This document shows positions 1 to 7,233 of a stretch of DNA of 53,873 nt, piece by piece (position 1 is the first letter of the stretch; each line of letters opens with the position of its first letter). The translations under genes were made by a program, and so were the position numbers. This DNA comes from CAVVXX01 sp052389895 (lineage in GTDB: Bacteria; Pseudomonadota; Alphaproteobacteria; Micropepsales; Micropepsaceae), in NCBI GenBank assembly GCA_052389895.1, contig JBQTHM010000047.1, positions 1 through 53,873 of the forward strand, in the 5' to 3' direction. The notes under the pieces were generated by a model. It saw nothing but the letters and a program-made list of their open reading frames with translations, ran no database searches and was not told where the DNA came from.

Positions 1-160
1 GCGGGGGGTGGGTGTTTTTTATTTCTTACCTCTGTGTTTGGGGCCCCCCCCCCCCCCCCGGCGTTCTCGGGGGGCGGGGCCGGGGCTTCACGCCACCCAA
101 AACAACCTCCGGCGGCCCCCCCCCCCCCCCGGGCCCGGCAATGACGAATTCTCAAAGTCG
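1..160. other. Contig edge with homopolymer runs, probable assembly artefact
   Basis: This stretch is dominated by runs of G and C, including two uninterrupted C runs near 45-59 and 117-130, joined by short mixed sequence. Nothing else in the window looks like it. The first credible genomic sequence starts at about 140, just downstream of the stop codon of the ligase gene on the minus strand. Apparent reading frames through the runs give proline- and glycine-rich nonsense and are not genes. I infer low-quality read ends at a contig terminus rather than biology. Confidence 0.6.
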
Positions 161-1831
161 TCAGGCGGCGCCCACGGCCGCATCCAGCGCGGAAACCGCT
201 TGCTGGTACAGAGCGGTGGCGCGCGCGGCAGTCCCGGCCACGCACACGACGCCGATCTTGCCGAATCCGGACAAAGCGCCGATCAGGTGGAACATCACGC
301 CTTCCTGCGTGGTGGCGTCGAAATGCAGCCCGTTCAGCACCGCGATGTCGATGAGATCGGCCGGCGTCAGCCCAATGTACCGTTCGCTCACCAGATTGTC
401 GGTGGCGTAATAGGAACGGGGGCTCCCTTGCCGCGTGCGGAACACGCCGGTAGACGCCTCGTATTTCCCGTTGGTGAGAAACTCCAGCATCAGGAAGGGG
501 TGCGTGGTGCCGCCTTTGCGCAAATTGATCTCGATCGCGTAATTCTTCCAACCCGTGCCCTCGCGTACCGAAATGAAGTCGATGGCGAAGCGCCCCCACA
601 CGCCGCGCTTGCGCAAAGCCTCCGCCGCCTTGGCGCCTTCCTCCTGCACGGCCACGCGGTAGGCCTCGTCGGCGGGAAAGGTACAGCCGAGATAAACCTG
701 CCCCGTCGGCCCGCCCAGAACCTGGTCGTGCGTGGAAAGCCGCTCCAGCACCCCGTTGGGGTCGGCGCGGAATTGCGCCGAAGGCGAGCGCTTCTCCTTC
801 CCCTCGATGAAAGCTTCCGCCACGCCTTTCATCTCCTTGAACTTGGTGGAAAACGCTTCCCATTTCATGTCCTTCGCCTCGCAGGCGATCTCGGGAAGCT
901 TGTTCTTCACCCAGGTTTCGATGCGTCCCGATTGCGGGCAGCCGGCGAAGGAAAACATCGCATTGCCTTCGCCGGAAAAGCCTTCGTCCAGCTTCACCAC
1001 CGCGCGCCTAAGCGCCCGGTTGCGCCCTTTCAGTGCGCACAGCGCCTCGACCAATCCCGTCTCGTCCGCAATGTCTTCGACGCCGTCGGCCAATGGCACG
1101 CCGGTTTCACGGAAGATTTTCCGTCCCCCGCTCTTGGAGCCGAGATGGAGCAGTGCGGGATCGCAGCCGAAGATCGGCGCGCCCAGCTCGACCGCCAGCG
1201 TGCGTTCCAGATGCGTGACGTTGAAACAGGCGAGATGCGCCAATTCGGGATCGCCCATCGTTTCGCGCACGCGCTCGAGCAGCCGCGGCCGCTCGAGGAG
1301 CTTGGCGGTCAACGGACGCGCGCTCGCGTCGTCGCAGGCCAGCAGCGTCATGCGCGAACGCGCATGCCGGGGCGGAACGCCGGGCAGCAGGTGCAGGTAG
1401 TAGTCTATGATCTCGTCGGCGATGGGCAGGCTGGTGAGATAGATCACCTTCGTGCGCGGCATGCGCAGCAGCATGAGCAGGCAAAGAAGCCGCTCCTCGT
1501 AATGCGGTCCGCCGGCGATCTTCGCCATCACATCCATGTCGAAGGAAATGCTGGGGACGACGACGACCGTCCGCGGCAATTGCGGGTTGGGAAAGACCTT
1601 CTCGAAGAGCTTGGGCAGGCGCGCCTGGAGTGCCGCAAATGCGGCCAATTCGTCGCGCGAGCCCGGCACGAGGCGCAAGGTCTCGTGGAATATCGCATGC
1701 AGCGGTACGGGATCCGTCAAGACGCGCCCCCATTTCCGGCGCCAATCTAGCAGGCGCCGATCGCCGTGATAAAGTCCGCGCGGCTCAGGAGCGAACCCAT
1801 GCCAGAACGAAGTTACAGCGGTGGCTGCCAT
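161..1831 (-). CDS. PGM1-like ATP-grasp peptide ligase
   Basis: 556 residues from the most upstream ATG. The sequence resembles the ATP-grasp family named after the pheganomycin peptide ligase PGM1, which joins an amino group to a carboxylate with ATP. Conserved-looking stretches include PRTVVVVPSISFDMD near residue 85, an acidic/glycine segment VVKLDEGFSGEGNAM near 285 that fits the ATP-grasp nucleotide pocket, and FAIDFISV followed by AIEINLRKGGTTHP near 440-465, where metal-binding Glu and Asn of ATP-grasp enzymes lie. No signal peptide is seen. The first ATG overlaps the divergent GFA gene by 33 bp, so the true start may lie further in. No peptide-biosynthesis partners are visible, although the contig ends just downstream. 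The substrate is unknown. Confidence 0.7.
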   Translation of the reverse strand: MAATAVTSFWHGFAPEPRGLYHGDRRLLDWRRKWGRVLTDPVPLHAIFHETLRLVPGSRDELAAFAALQARLPKLFEKVFPNPQLPRTVVVVPSISFDMDVMAKIAGGPHYEERLLCLLMLLRMPRTKVIYLTSLPIADEIIDYYLHLLPGVPPRHARSRMTLLACDDASARPLTAKLLERPRLLERVRETMGDPELAHLACFNVTHLERTLAVELGAPIFGCDPALLHLGSKSGGRKIFRETGVPLADGVEDIADETGLVEALCALKGRNRALRRAVVKLDEGFSGEGNAMFSFAGCPQSGRIETWVKNKLPEIACEAKDMKWEAFSTKFKEMKGVAEAFIEGKEKRSPSAQFRADPNGVLERLSTHDQVLGGPTGQVYLGCTFPADEAYRVAVQEEGAKAAEALRKRGVWGRFAIDFISVREGTGWKNYAIEINLRKGGTTHPFLMLEFLTNGKYEASTGVFRTRQGSPRSYYATDNLVSERYIGLTPADLIDIAVLNGLHFDATTQEGVMFHLIGALSGFGKIGVVCVAGTAARATALYQQAVSALDAAVGAA

Positions 1832-2155
1832 TGCAAGGCGGTGCGCTATGAAGTGGCGGCCGATCTCGGCAGGGTCATTTCGTGCAATTGCTCCTTCTGC
1901 AGTGCGCGCGGCTCTCTCCTCACCTTTGTGCCCGCAAGCCAGTTCAAGCTCTTATCCGGCGAAGACGCGCTGACCGACTATCAGTTCAACAAGAAGCACA
2001 TCCACCACCTCTTCTGTCGTATGTGTGGAATCGAGTCCTTCGCGCGAGGCACGGACAAAAACGGTGCCGATAGCTACGCGGTCAATGTCCGTTGCCTGGA
2101 TGACGTCGACATTTCCGCGCTCAGGCCGGTGCCGTTCGATGGCCGCAGCCTTTAG
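1799..2155 (+). CDS. GFA/CENP-V family zinc protein
   Basis: 118 residues. Members of this family have a mainly beta fold with structural zinc. The founding enzyme speeds the reaction of glutathione with formaldehyde, but most members have no proven substrate. Visible zinc-ligand cysteines are C10-x-C12 (GGCHC), C29-x-C31-x2-C34 (CNCSFC) and C73-x2-C76 (CRMC), the usual pattern. The ATG at 1799 is chosen because AGGAG lies about 6 nt upstream. An upstream in-frame GTG would extend it by 11 residues without a better ribosome-binding site. It is divergent from the PGM1-like ligase and is followed 30 bp later by dodecin. Confidence 0.85.
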   Translation: MPERSYSGGCHCKAVRYEVAADLGRVISCNCSFCSARGSLLTFVPASQFKLLSGEDALTDYQFNKKHIHHLFCRMCGIESFARGTDKNGADSYAVNVRCLDDVDISALRPVPFDGRSL

Positions 2156-2185
2156 CAATCTGGGAATTTCATAAGGGAGAACATC

Positions 2186-2410
2186 ATGGCCAAGAGGAAA
2201 TCAGCAAGCGCCGTCTATCGCATCACCGAAGTCATCGGCACCAGCAAGACGTCGTGGGAAGACGCTGCCAAGAACGCGGTGATGACCGCGAGCAAAACCC
2301 TGCGCGACCTGCGCGTGGCCGAAGTCGACAAGCTGGACATGAAGATGGAGAACGGAAGGATCGTCGCCTACCGCGCGCGGCTGCTGCTGTCCTTCAAGTA
2401 CGAGGCTTGA
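2186..2410 (+). CDS. Dodecin family flavin-binding protein
   Basis: 74 residues, the usual size. Dodecins assemble into hollow dodecamers that bind flavins and are thought to store or buffer them in the cytoplasm. The sequence shows the typical beta-alpha-beta-beta pattern: VYRITEVIGTSK, then W24 (the tryptophan that stacks on the isoalloxazine ring in the family), the helix DAAKNAVMTASKTLRDLR, and two strands ending in ARLLLSFKYE. AGGGAGA lies about 5 nt before the ATG. It follows the GFA gene on the same strand, and its stop codon abuts the stop of the convergent CPBP gene (TGA at 2408-2410, TCA at 2411-2413). Confidence 0.9.
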   Translation: MAKRKSASAVYRITEVIGTSKTSWEDAAKNAVMTASKTLRDLRVAEVDKLDMKMENGRIVAYRARLLLSFKYEA

Positions 2411-3187
2411 TCATCCGAAAGCGAAGGCGCCCAGGACAAAGGTGCTGTTGTAGGACGCATGCAGCGTCAGGGGCGGCCATAACGAGCGGCTGCGCTGGGC
2501 CCACACCGCGTTGATCAGCCCCACTATCCCCACGACACCCGTAAGCACCCAGCCTTGCACACCGGGATGGATCAGGGGATGCGCATGGGCGATGGCGAAA
2601 ATGGCCGAGCTTATCAAAGCCGCGAGCGCCAGGGGCAGGGACTGTTGCAGCCAGCTCAGCATGAGGCCGCGAAAGTACATTTCCTCGACAAAGGGCGCGA
2701 GCAGGCCGACCACCGGCAAAATGAGCAGCAATTCATTGACCGATTTCGGAACCAGCATTTTGTCGCTCGGCGTTTCGCGGAATTCGACGATCTTGTTCGC
2801 TTCGAGATAACCGAGAATGAAAACCACGGCGAAGGCGAGCAACACGCCGGTGACAAGCGCCCGGTTGATTTGGCTGCGCGAAACCTCGCGTGAATAGGTG
2901 GCGACCAGGGATGCCGAGCGGCCGCGCACGGAAAATCCCAGCACAATGAGCGCAGCCAAATAGAGCGTGCCGAACGCGAGCCAGACCGCGGGGGTGTTCC
3001 ATTCGCCTCGCTCGGCCATGGTCTTGAATTCCTCCGGCGACAGGCCGAAAGCCGAGCCGGCAAACCCGGCACCAACGCCGAGCGCAACCAGAAGGCCAAG
3101 CCAGACAACAAACGTCGCCAGCGGGACAAGTACGATCTCCCACCAGCGAATGGGGTGGCCGGCCGGAGCGTTGTCGGATGCGTTCAA
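2411..3187 (-). CDS. CPBP family intramembrane metalloprotease
   Basis: 258 residues with about six hydrophobic segments. The CPBP (CAAX protease and bacteriocin-processing, Abi) motifs are present in order: E168-E169 with R173 (EEMYFR), an F-x3-H motif at FAIAH with H201, and H243 in HASYN. These form the membrane-embedded metal site of the family. Bacterial members act in bacteriocin self-immunity or unknown processing, and no substrate can be inferred here. It converges on dodecin with abutting stops and lies downstream of a same-strand peroxiredoxin gene, with 16 bp between them. Confidence 0.85.
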   Translation of the reverse strand: MNASDNAPAGHPIRWWEIVLVPLATFVVWLGLLVALGVGAGFAGSAFGLSPEEFKTMAERGEWNTPAVWLAFGTLYLAALIVLGFSVRGRSASLVATYSREVSRSQINRALVTGVLLAFAVVFILGYLEANKIVEFRETPSDKMLVPKSVNELLLILPVVGLLAPFVEEMYFRGLMLSWLQQSLPLALAALISSAIFAIAHAHPLIHPGVQGWVLTGVVGIVGLINAVWAQRSRSLWPPLTLHASYNSTFVLGAFAFG

Positions 3188-3203
3188 GGGAATACCGTTA
3201 CGC

Positions 3204-3746
3204 CTATCGGCCCTTCTGGGCGGCCGCCCATTTTTCTACGGCAGCCAGCGTATTGGTCACGTGATGCGTGGGATCGAGGTCGGTGTAAGTGTAGAGAATT
3301 GTTCTGTCAGGCGAGATCACATAGGACGTTCTATTGGCCCATTCCGGCTTCTGGGGCAGCACCGCATCGTAGGATTTCATGATTTGCTGGTCGGCGTCAG
3401 AGGCCACCGCGAACTTGTTGCGGCACTCCTCCACCGAAAACCGATTTAGTGTTGCAATGTCATCGCGGCTGACGCCGATCACTGTAGCGCCCAGTGCGGC
3501 GAACCGGTTCGCAGCTTCCGCAAAAAGGTGCGCCTCGACAGTGCAGCCGGAGGTGAAGGCTTTGGGATAGAAATAGAGAACGACAGGCCCCTTTTTCAGC
3601 GCCTCAGCCAGCGAAAACGTGAATTCCTTTCCGCCCAACGTCGCAGGGGCCGTGAAATCCGGCGCTTGGGCCCCGGTGTCGAGAGCGCCAAGTGCAGGCG
3701 CCGCGACAATTCCCATGGCCAACAGAGCCGCAAAAATCCGGTTCAT
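3204..3746 (-). CDS. Exported peroxiredoxin (AhpC/TSA, BCP-like)
   Basis: 180 residues from the ATG at 3746, which has a GGGGGGA stretch about 5 nt upstream. An N-terminal signal peptide (residues 1-20, cleavage near ALGA-LD) predicts a periplasmic enzyme. The peroxidatic motif is intact as PKAFTSGC (PxxxTxxC). The second BCP cysteine four or five residues later is absent (VEAHLF). Another cysteine occurs in VEECRNKF and could resolve the sulfenic acid. These enzymes reduce hydroperoxides with thiol donors. It is probably co-transcribed with the downstream CPBP protease. The longer upstream frame is not supported because it removes the signal peptide. Confidence 0.85.
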   Translation of the reverse strand: MNRIFAALLAMGIVAAPALGALDTGAQAPDFTAPATLGGKEFTFSLAEALKKGPVVLYFYPKAFTSGCTVEAHLFAEAANRFAALGATVIGVSRDDIATLNRFSVEECRNKFAVASDADQQIMKSYDAVLPQKPEWANRTSYVISPDRTILYTYTDLDPTHHVTNTLAAVEKWAAAQKGR

Positions 3747-3854
3747 CGCGGTCCCCCCTGACGTGCCTTCGCGCGTTATCACTATATCACTATAGGCCAA
3801 ACGCCCGACCACTTGCAGGTATTCTGTGGTATCGTTTGTATGGGGCTGATCGCA

Positions 3855-4343
3855 ATGAATGTCCTGAAACTCTTTAGCAACACAGTGTTTGTTGTTGTGC
3901 TCTCGGCCGCGACTATGGGCTGCAGCCAGTATTACGAATGGCGCATCGACCGGCTCTACGTCCAATGCAGTCAGCCCGACCTGGTGCCCACAGCCATGGA
4001 TGACTGCCTCAGGCGCATAACACAGCTAGAAACAGCGTATCCTTCGCCGCGTCTGGCCTCGCTTCGCCAGCAACTTGAAATGTATGCATCGGGGCAAGGG
4101 CAGCGTGTGCTTGCTTCGACGGACCCCGCCGGACCGGGACCCGAGGGCACGCCGGCAGTCCCGGATGGGACGGCACTGCCCGATGAATATTCAGGATATC
4201 CTGGCTACAGCGAGCCGCCTTTAGGCCCAGGCTATTCCGGCTCGCCCGATCAGGGCGGAGATTACGACGAACTTCCATTTGAACCCGAAAGCGAATCGAT
4301 CCCGCCCTCCGAGCCTCAGGAACCGCTTGATCCCAACAGATAA
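3855..4343 (+). CDS. Probable lipoprotein with acidic Pro/Gly/Tyr-rich tail
   Basis: 162 residues from the ATG at 3855. Another in-frame ATG lies at 3840, and neither has a strong ribosome-binding site. The N-terminus is a hydrophobic signal sequence ending at SAATMGC. The cysteine would be the lipidation site, although this lipobox is a poor match. The middle (about 30-90) has paired cysteines and a helical stretch, TAMDDCLRRITQLETAYPS. The C-terminal half is low-complexity, rich in Pro, Gly, Tyr, Asp and Glu, and probably disordered. I do not recognise a family. It is divergent from the peroxiredoxin gene. Confidence 0.6.
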   Translation: MNVLKLFSNTVFVVVLSAATMGCSQYYEWRIDRLYVQCSQPDLVPTAMDDCLRRITQLETAYPSPRLASLRQQLEMYASGQGQRVLASTDPAGPGPEGTPAVPDGTALPDEYSGYPGYSEPPLGPGYSGSPDQGGDYDELPFEPESESIPPSEPQEPLDPNR

Positions 4344-4432
4344 CGGCCGGGATTTCAGCCCCTTACAATCGTGTTTCTGTTAATTATACTCGTGCGTGCG
4401 GGTGCCAGCCGGACCCGCCCATGGAGGTGGCG

Positions 4433-4894
4433 ATGGAAAGCAGCGTATTCGTCGATACGGGTAAGGGGATCATCGCGGGAATTGTCGGGGCACTGGCACT
4501 CGCTTTGTTGATGTTCGTCAAAGATGCGGCAGGACTTGCACCGGAAATCAACTTGCTCGCTTCATATATGAAAATCGCCGGAACCGATTCGCAGGTAACC
4601 GGCTGGATCGCGTTCTTCGTCATCAACGCGCTTATCGTTGGCGCCGTCTTTGCCGCACTTGACGCACATCTCGAGCGCCCCGAGGGCGCCGAAGAACTCG
4701 TCCGCGGTGCGCTGTTCGGTGTCGGGCTGTGGCTTCTCGCTATGATCTTCTTGATGCCCATGGCGGGTGCCGGCGCGTTTGGCATGCGTTACGGCATTAC
4801 CGCGCCGGCCGTGATTTTCATTGCCCAGATCATCCAGGGTATGGTGATGGGCGGGGTTTACGGCGCATTGCGCCCCGAACCCGTTCCGACATGA
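4433..4894 (+). CDS. Four-helix membrane protein, DUF6789-like
   Basis: 153 residues with four hydrophobic helices at about 9-30, 57-78, 95-115 and 125-146, separated by short loops. The spacing and the pattern GLAPEINLLASYMKIAG resemble small DUF6789-type membrane proteins of unknown function. That assignment is from memory of the pattern and is tentative. The start is set by a strong GGAGGTGG immediately upstream of the ATG at 4433, so the in-frame ATG at 4421, which lies inside this ribosome-binding site, is rejected. It precedes the exonuclease gene by 24 bp on the same strand. Confidence 0.7.
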   Translation: MESSVFVDTGKGIIAGIVGALALALLMFVKDAAGLAPEINLLASYMKIAGTDSQVTGWIAFFVINALIVGAVFAALDAHLERPEGAEELVRGALFGVGLWLLAMIFLMPMAGAGAFGMRYGITAPAVIFIAQIIQGMVMGGVYGALRPEPVPT

Positions 4895-4918
4895 CACGCA
4901 CGCCGGGCGATCCCGGCC

Positions 4919-5473
4919 ATGCGTACTATCGCGATTGACTTCGAAACGGCGAACCCATGGCCGGGCAATGCCTGTGCCATGGGGCTTGCCTGGATCGAGG
5001 GCGGGCGTGTTACGCGCGTGGAGGAAAGGCTTATCCGCCCGCGCGAGATGACATTCCACTTCACGTGGATCCACGGGATAGGGCCGGACGACGTCCACGG
5101 TTCCCCCGAATTTCCAGAAGTCTTCGCTGAATTTCGCACAGAGCTCAGAGGCGCACTTTTGCTCGCCCATAACGCGCCCTTCGATGCGGGCGTCATGCGG
5201 GGCTGCGCACGCGCCTATCGCATGCGCGCGCCGCGTTTTTCCTTTCTTTGTACTCTTGGCATCGCACGCAAGGTGTGGCCGGAACTCCGATCAAAGGCGC
5301 TTGACAGCGTGGCGCGCCATCTTGGGCTGCGCTTTCGCCATCACAATGCGGCTGAGGACGCACGCGTCTGTGCGGAAATCGCTCTTGCCGCCGCGCAAAC
5401 CGTTGGCGCTCTCGAAGTTGCCGACCTACCGGCGCGCCTCGAAGTCTGGCGCGTGCAACGCGCAAGTGCCTGA
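4919..5473 (+). CDS. DnaQ-like 3'-5' exonuclease
   Basis: 184 residues, a compact single-domain DEDDh exonuclease. Catalytic residues are visible: D7 and E9 in AIDFET (ExoI), the aspartate in LLLAHNAPFD (ExoII) and the His/Asp pair in HHNAAEDA (ExoIII, HxAxxD). It would remove 3' nucleotides from DNA or RNA. It is too short to be a complete housekeeping epsilon subunit of Pol III (around 230-240 residues) and lacks the polymerase-binding tail, so it is more likely an accessory exonuclease. The ribosome-binding site is weak and may depend on the preceding gene. Confidence 0.8.
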   Translation: MRTIAIDFETANPWPGNACAMGLAWIEGGRVTRVEERLIRPREMTFHFTWIHGIGPDDVHGSPEFPEVFAEFRTELRGALLLAHNAPFDAGVMRGCARAYRMRAPRFSFLCTLGIARKVWPELRSKALDSVARHLGLRFRHHNAAEDARVCAEIALAAAQTVGALEVADLPARLEVWRVQRASA

Positions 5474-5497
5474 CCATACCAATGCGATGTCAAGGGG

Positions 5498-5526
5498 TGG
5501 ACAGGGTTGGTGTGATACCCTATATG
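5498..5526 (+). promoter_or_regulatory. Promoter of the initiator tRNA gene
   Basis: A TGGACA -35 element at 5498-5503 and a TATATG -10 element at 5521-5526 are separated by 17 bp. They sit 36 bp upstream of the tRNA 5' end, in the expected arrangement for a strong housekeeping sigma-factor promoter of a stable RNA. Confidence 0.55.
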
Positions 5527-5562
5527 CCCGTCACGCGTTGCTTTCCCATTCAACCACCGTGA

Positions 5563-5639
<77 letters not shown>

Positions 5640-5670
5640 CTATTAATCTCCGAACGTCTATGACTTATAC

Positions 5671-5760
5671 ATGCCGAAGTTTTTCACATTGACGCTGTTT
5701 TGTCTCTTGGTCGCCGCTTCCTGCGAACGTCCCGTGCCTTTTCTCTATATGCCATTTTAA
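5671..5760 (+). CDS. Possible 29-residue lipoprotein
   Basis: A short frame encodes a lysine-containing start (MPKFF), a hydrophobic core (TLTLFCLLVAAS) and a cysteine followed by ERPVPFLYMPF. This layout is that of a tiny entericidin-like lipoprotein cleaved before Cys18. There is no clear ribosome-binding site, and the frame lies between the initiator tRNA and the Fnr box. It may be a chance frame, but the signal-like composition is worth recording. Confidence 0.3.
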   Translation: MPKFFTLTLFCLLVAASCERPVPFLYMPF

Positions 5761-5786
5761 GTCAACCGGTCGGGCAGCCTGGAGAA

Positions 5787-5800
5787 TTGATCTGGATCAA
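5787..5800 (+). promoter_or_regulatory. Fnr/FixK box (TTGAT-N4-ATCAA)
   Basis: The sequence TTGATCTGGATCAA is a perfect match to the consensus half-sites TTGAT and ATCAA with a 4-bp spacer. It lies 34 bp upstream of the start codon of the Crp/Fnr-type regulator, so the regulator probably controls its own transcription. Confidence 0.85.
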
Positions 5801-5833
5801 TTCAGCGTCCACTGAAAGTAGAAATAATTATAT

Positions 5834-6595
5834 ATGTCACGATTTGACGTAATACGGAAAAGTCAGAAACACATGCTACATCGAGCATCGCCGTGCGATG
5901 TATGTAGGGTACGTGAAATTTCGGCATGCGGTTTGCTGACCTCAGATGAGCGACAACTGTTAACATCAATTATGCAGTCAGTTACGCTCCCGCCCCATCG
6001 GCTGGTTTTTGTTGAAACGGAACCAGCTCAATGTGTTTTTAATCTCACCGAGGGTGTGGTTAAGACCTATAAAATGCTGACGGACGGTCGTCGCCAGGTC
6101 ACGGGATTTGTTTTTCCAGGTGATTTTCTCGGTCTCGTCCAACGTGTACGGCACGCCTACACTGCCGAAACAGTGACTGAAGCCACATTATGCCAATTCC
6201 CACGAAAGAAACTTGAAGCACTTTTTGAGTCGTTGCCTACTCTTGAGCTGCGACTACTGGGCAACGCCTCTCATGAACTCGCCGCTGCTCAAGACCAGAT
6301 GATTCTCCTTGGTCGCAAGTCGGCGCGGGAGCGCGTAGCCTCGTTTCTGCTTGTGCTTGCTAGCGTCGCTCAGCGGCGAGGGCAATCGGGCAATCCTATT
6401 TCTATTCCCATGGCCCGTGCCGATGTCGCAGATTATCTCGGTCTCACTGGTGAAACCGTGAGCCGCACGATAACCAAATTCAGTATGCAGGGGCTCATAA
6501 ACGTCATTAACGACAAGCGAATGGAAATCGTTGATCCAGTAACGATTCATAGAATTGCTCACGGCGCTTGGACGCGTGTCGATATCGACAAGTGA
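5834..6595 (+). CDS. FnrN-type oxygen-sensing Crp/Fnr regulator
   Basis: 253 residues. An N-terminal cysteine cluster C21-x2-C24-x7-C32 plus C120 (ATLCQFPR) matches the four ligands of the oxygen-labile [4Fe-4S] cluster in FnrN/FnrL proteins. A cyclic-nucleotide-binding-like beta roll spans about 45-140, followed by a long dimer helix. The C-terminal winged helix has the recognition helix GETVSRTITKF, whose E-x2-SR signature reads TTGAT half-sites. The protein should activate or repress genes when oxygen is scarce. A perfect Fnr box lies in its own promoter and a near-perfect one near the neighbouring 93-residue gene. Codon use is noticeably more AT-rich than in flanking genes, which may indicate transfer. 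Confidence 0.9.
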   Translation: MSRFDVIRKSQKHMLHRASPCDVCRVREISACGLLTSDERQLLTSIMQSVTLPPHRLVFVETEPAQCVFNLTEGVVKTYKMLTDGRRQVTGFVFPGDFLGLVQRVRHAYTAETVTEATLCQFPRKKLEALFESLPTLELRLLGNASHELAAAQDQMILLGRKSARERVASFLLVLASVAQRRGQSGNPISIPMARADVADYLGLTGETVSRTITKFSMQGLINVINDKRMEIVDPVTIHRIAHGAWTRVDIDK

Positions 6596-6747
6596 AATCG
6601 TTGTTGAACAAAGTGGTCGCGCCAACTGCGCAATAATGGGCGTTAATGCTGGTGCAGTTAGCGGGGGTCCGGTGCCATTTTATTTTTCTTCACAGTGTTG
6701 GGGGCACTAAAGGAACTGTGGCAACACCGGGCCCACCACTACCCATG

Positions 6748-7029
6748 TTAGAAATTCGGCTCCACATTATACTGTGCGCAACGATGCCGCGCTTCAAATG
6801 CGGTTATGAAGGGATCCTTGCTAATCTGAACCAATATGGTCGGTTCCTTGCTTTCCTGCATGATAAGTGGCGAAGCGCCCCTTAACAGCGCCTCCGCCGG
6901 GAAGCGATAGAGATTTCCTGTTGATTTCGAGACATACGCACCAGGCTCGGTCACATCTTCCCAGCTGAATTCCGGGAGAAAAGTGTGACACTCCCCTGAT
7001 GCACGTGCGGTCGTGATTTTCTCCGCCAT
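6748..7029 (-). CDS. 93-residue conserved-looking protein of unknown function
   Basis: The ATG at 7029 is preceded by a strong AGGAGGT 4 nt upstream, so the gene is real. The protein is soluble with no signal peptide. It has an N-terminal FLPEFSWEDVTEPGAYV segment, then STGNLYRFPAEALLRGASPLI, and a C-terminal part with PFITAFEARHRCAQ. I do not recognise a family with certainty. The upstream region contains a near-perfect Fnr box (7158-7171) and an ATTACC-N3-GGTAAT inverted repeat (7105-7119). It may therefore be induced under low oxygen by the adjacent Fnr-type regulator. It converges on that regulator's gene. Confidence 0.75.
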   Translation of the reverse strand: MAEKITTARASGECHTFLPEFSWEDVTEPGAYVSKSTGNLYRFPAEALLRGASPLIMQESKEPTILVQISKDPFITAFEARHRCAQYNVEPNF

Positions 7030-7104
7030 GTTGACCTCCTATTGCGCAGCCAGTCACTGGGGAATTCTGCTGCGCCGACCCGGTGAGGGCATTCACGTGA
7101 GTGC

Positions 7105-7119
7105 ATTACCACCGGTAAT
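7105..7119. promoter_or_regulatory. Inverted repeat, candidate operator
   Basis: ATTACC-ACC-GGTAAT is a 6-bp perfect inverted repeat about 75 bp upstream of the start codon of the 93-residue gene. Its position between the Fnr box and the gene would suit an operator or a promoter element. No binding protein can be named. Confidence 0.35.
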
Positions 7120-7157
7120 AATGCGCTTGTAAATTATGCTCTTCGTACGCAAGCGCC

Positions 7158-7171
7158 TTGATCCGAATCAC
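7158..7171 (-). promoter_or_regulatory. Near-perfect Fnr box
   Basis: TTGATCCGAATCAC matches TTGAT-N4-ATCAA at nine of ten half-site positions. It lies between the end of modC and the start of the 93-residue gene on the minus strand, about 129 bp from that start. The 93-residue gene is the only gene it could plausibly control. Confidence 0.6.
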
Positions 7172-7233
7172 GCGGACACGGGCCGATTCCTTGCGTAATT
7201 TAAAAATTGAACGCTCGGCATTTGCCAGGATCG

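Noticed and set aside
8..1750. Long plus-strand open frame opposite the PGM1-like ligase
   Set aside because: It runs through the homopolymer artefact, has no start signal and no family features. The minus-strand frame has clear ATP-grasp features.
6646..6885. Plus-strand 79-codon frame downstream of the Fnr-type gene
   Set aside because: It lacks a ribosome-binding site and overlaps the well-supported 93-residue gene on the other strand.
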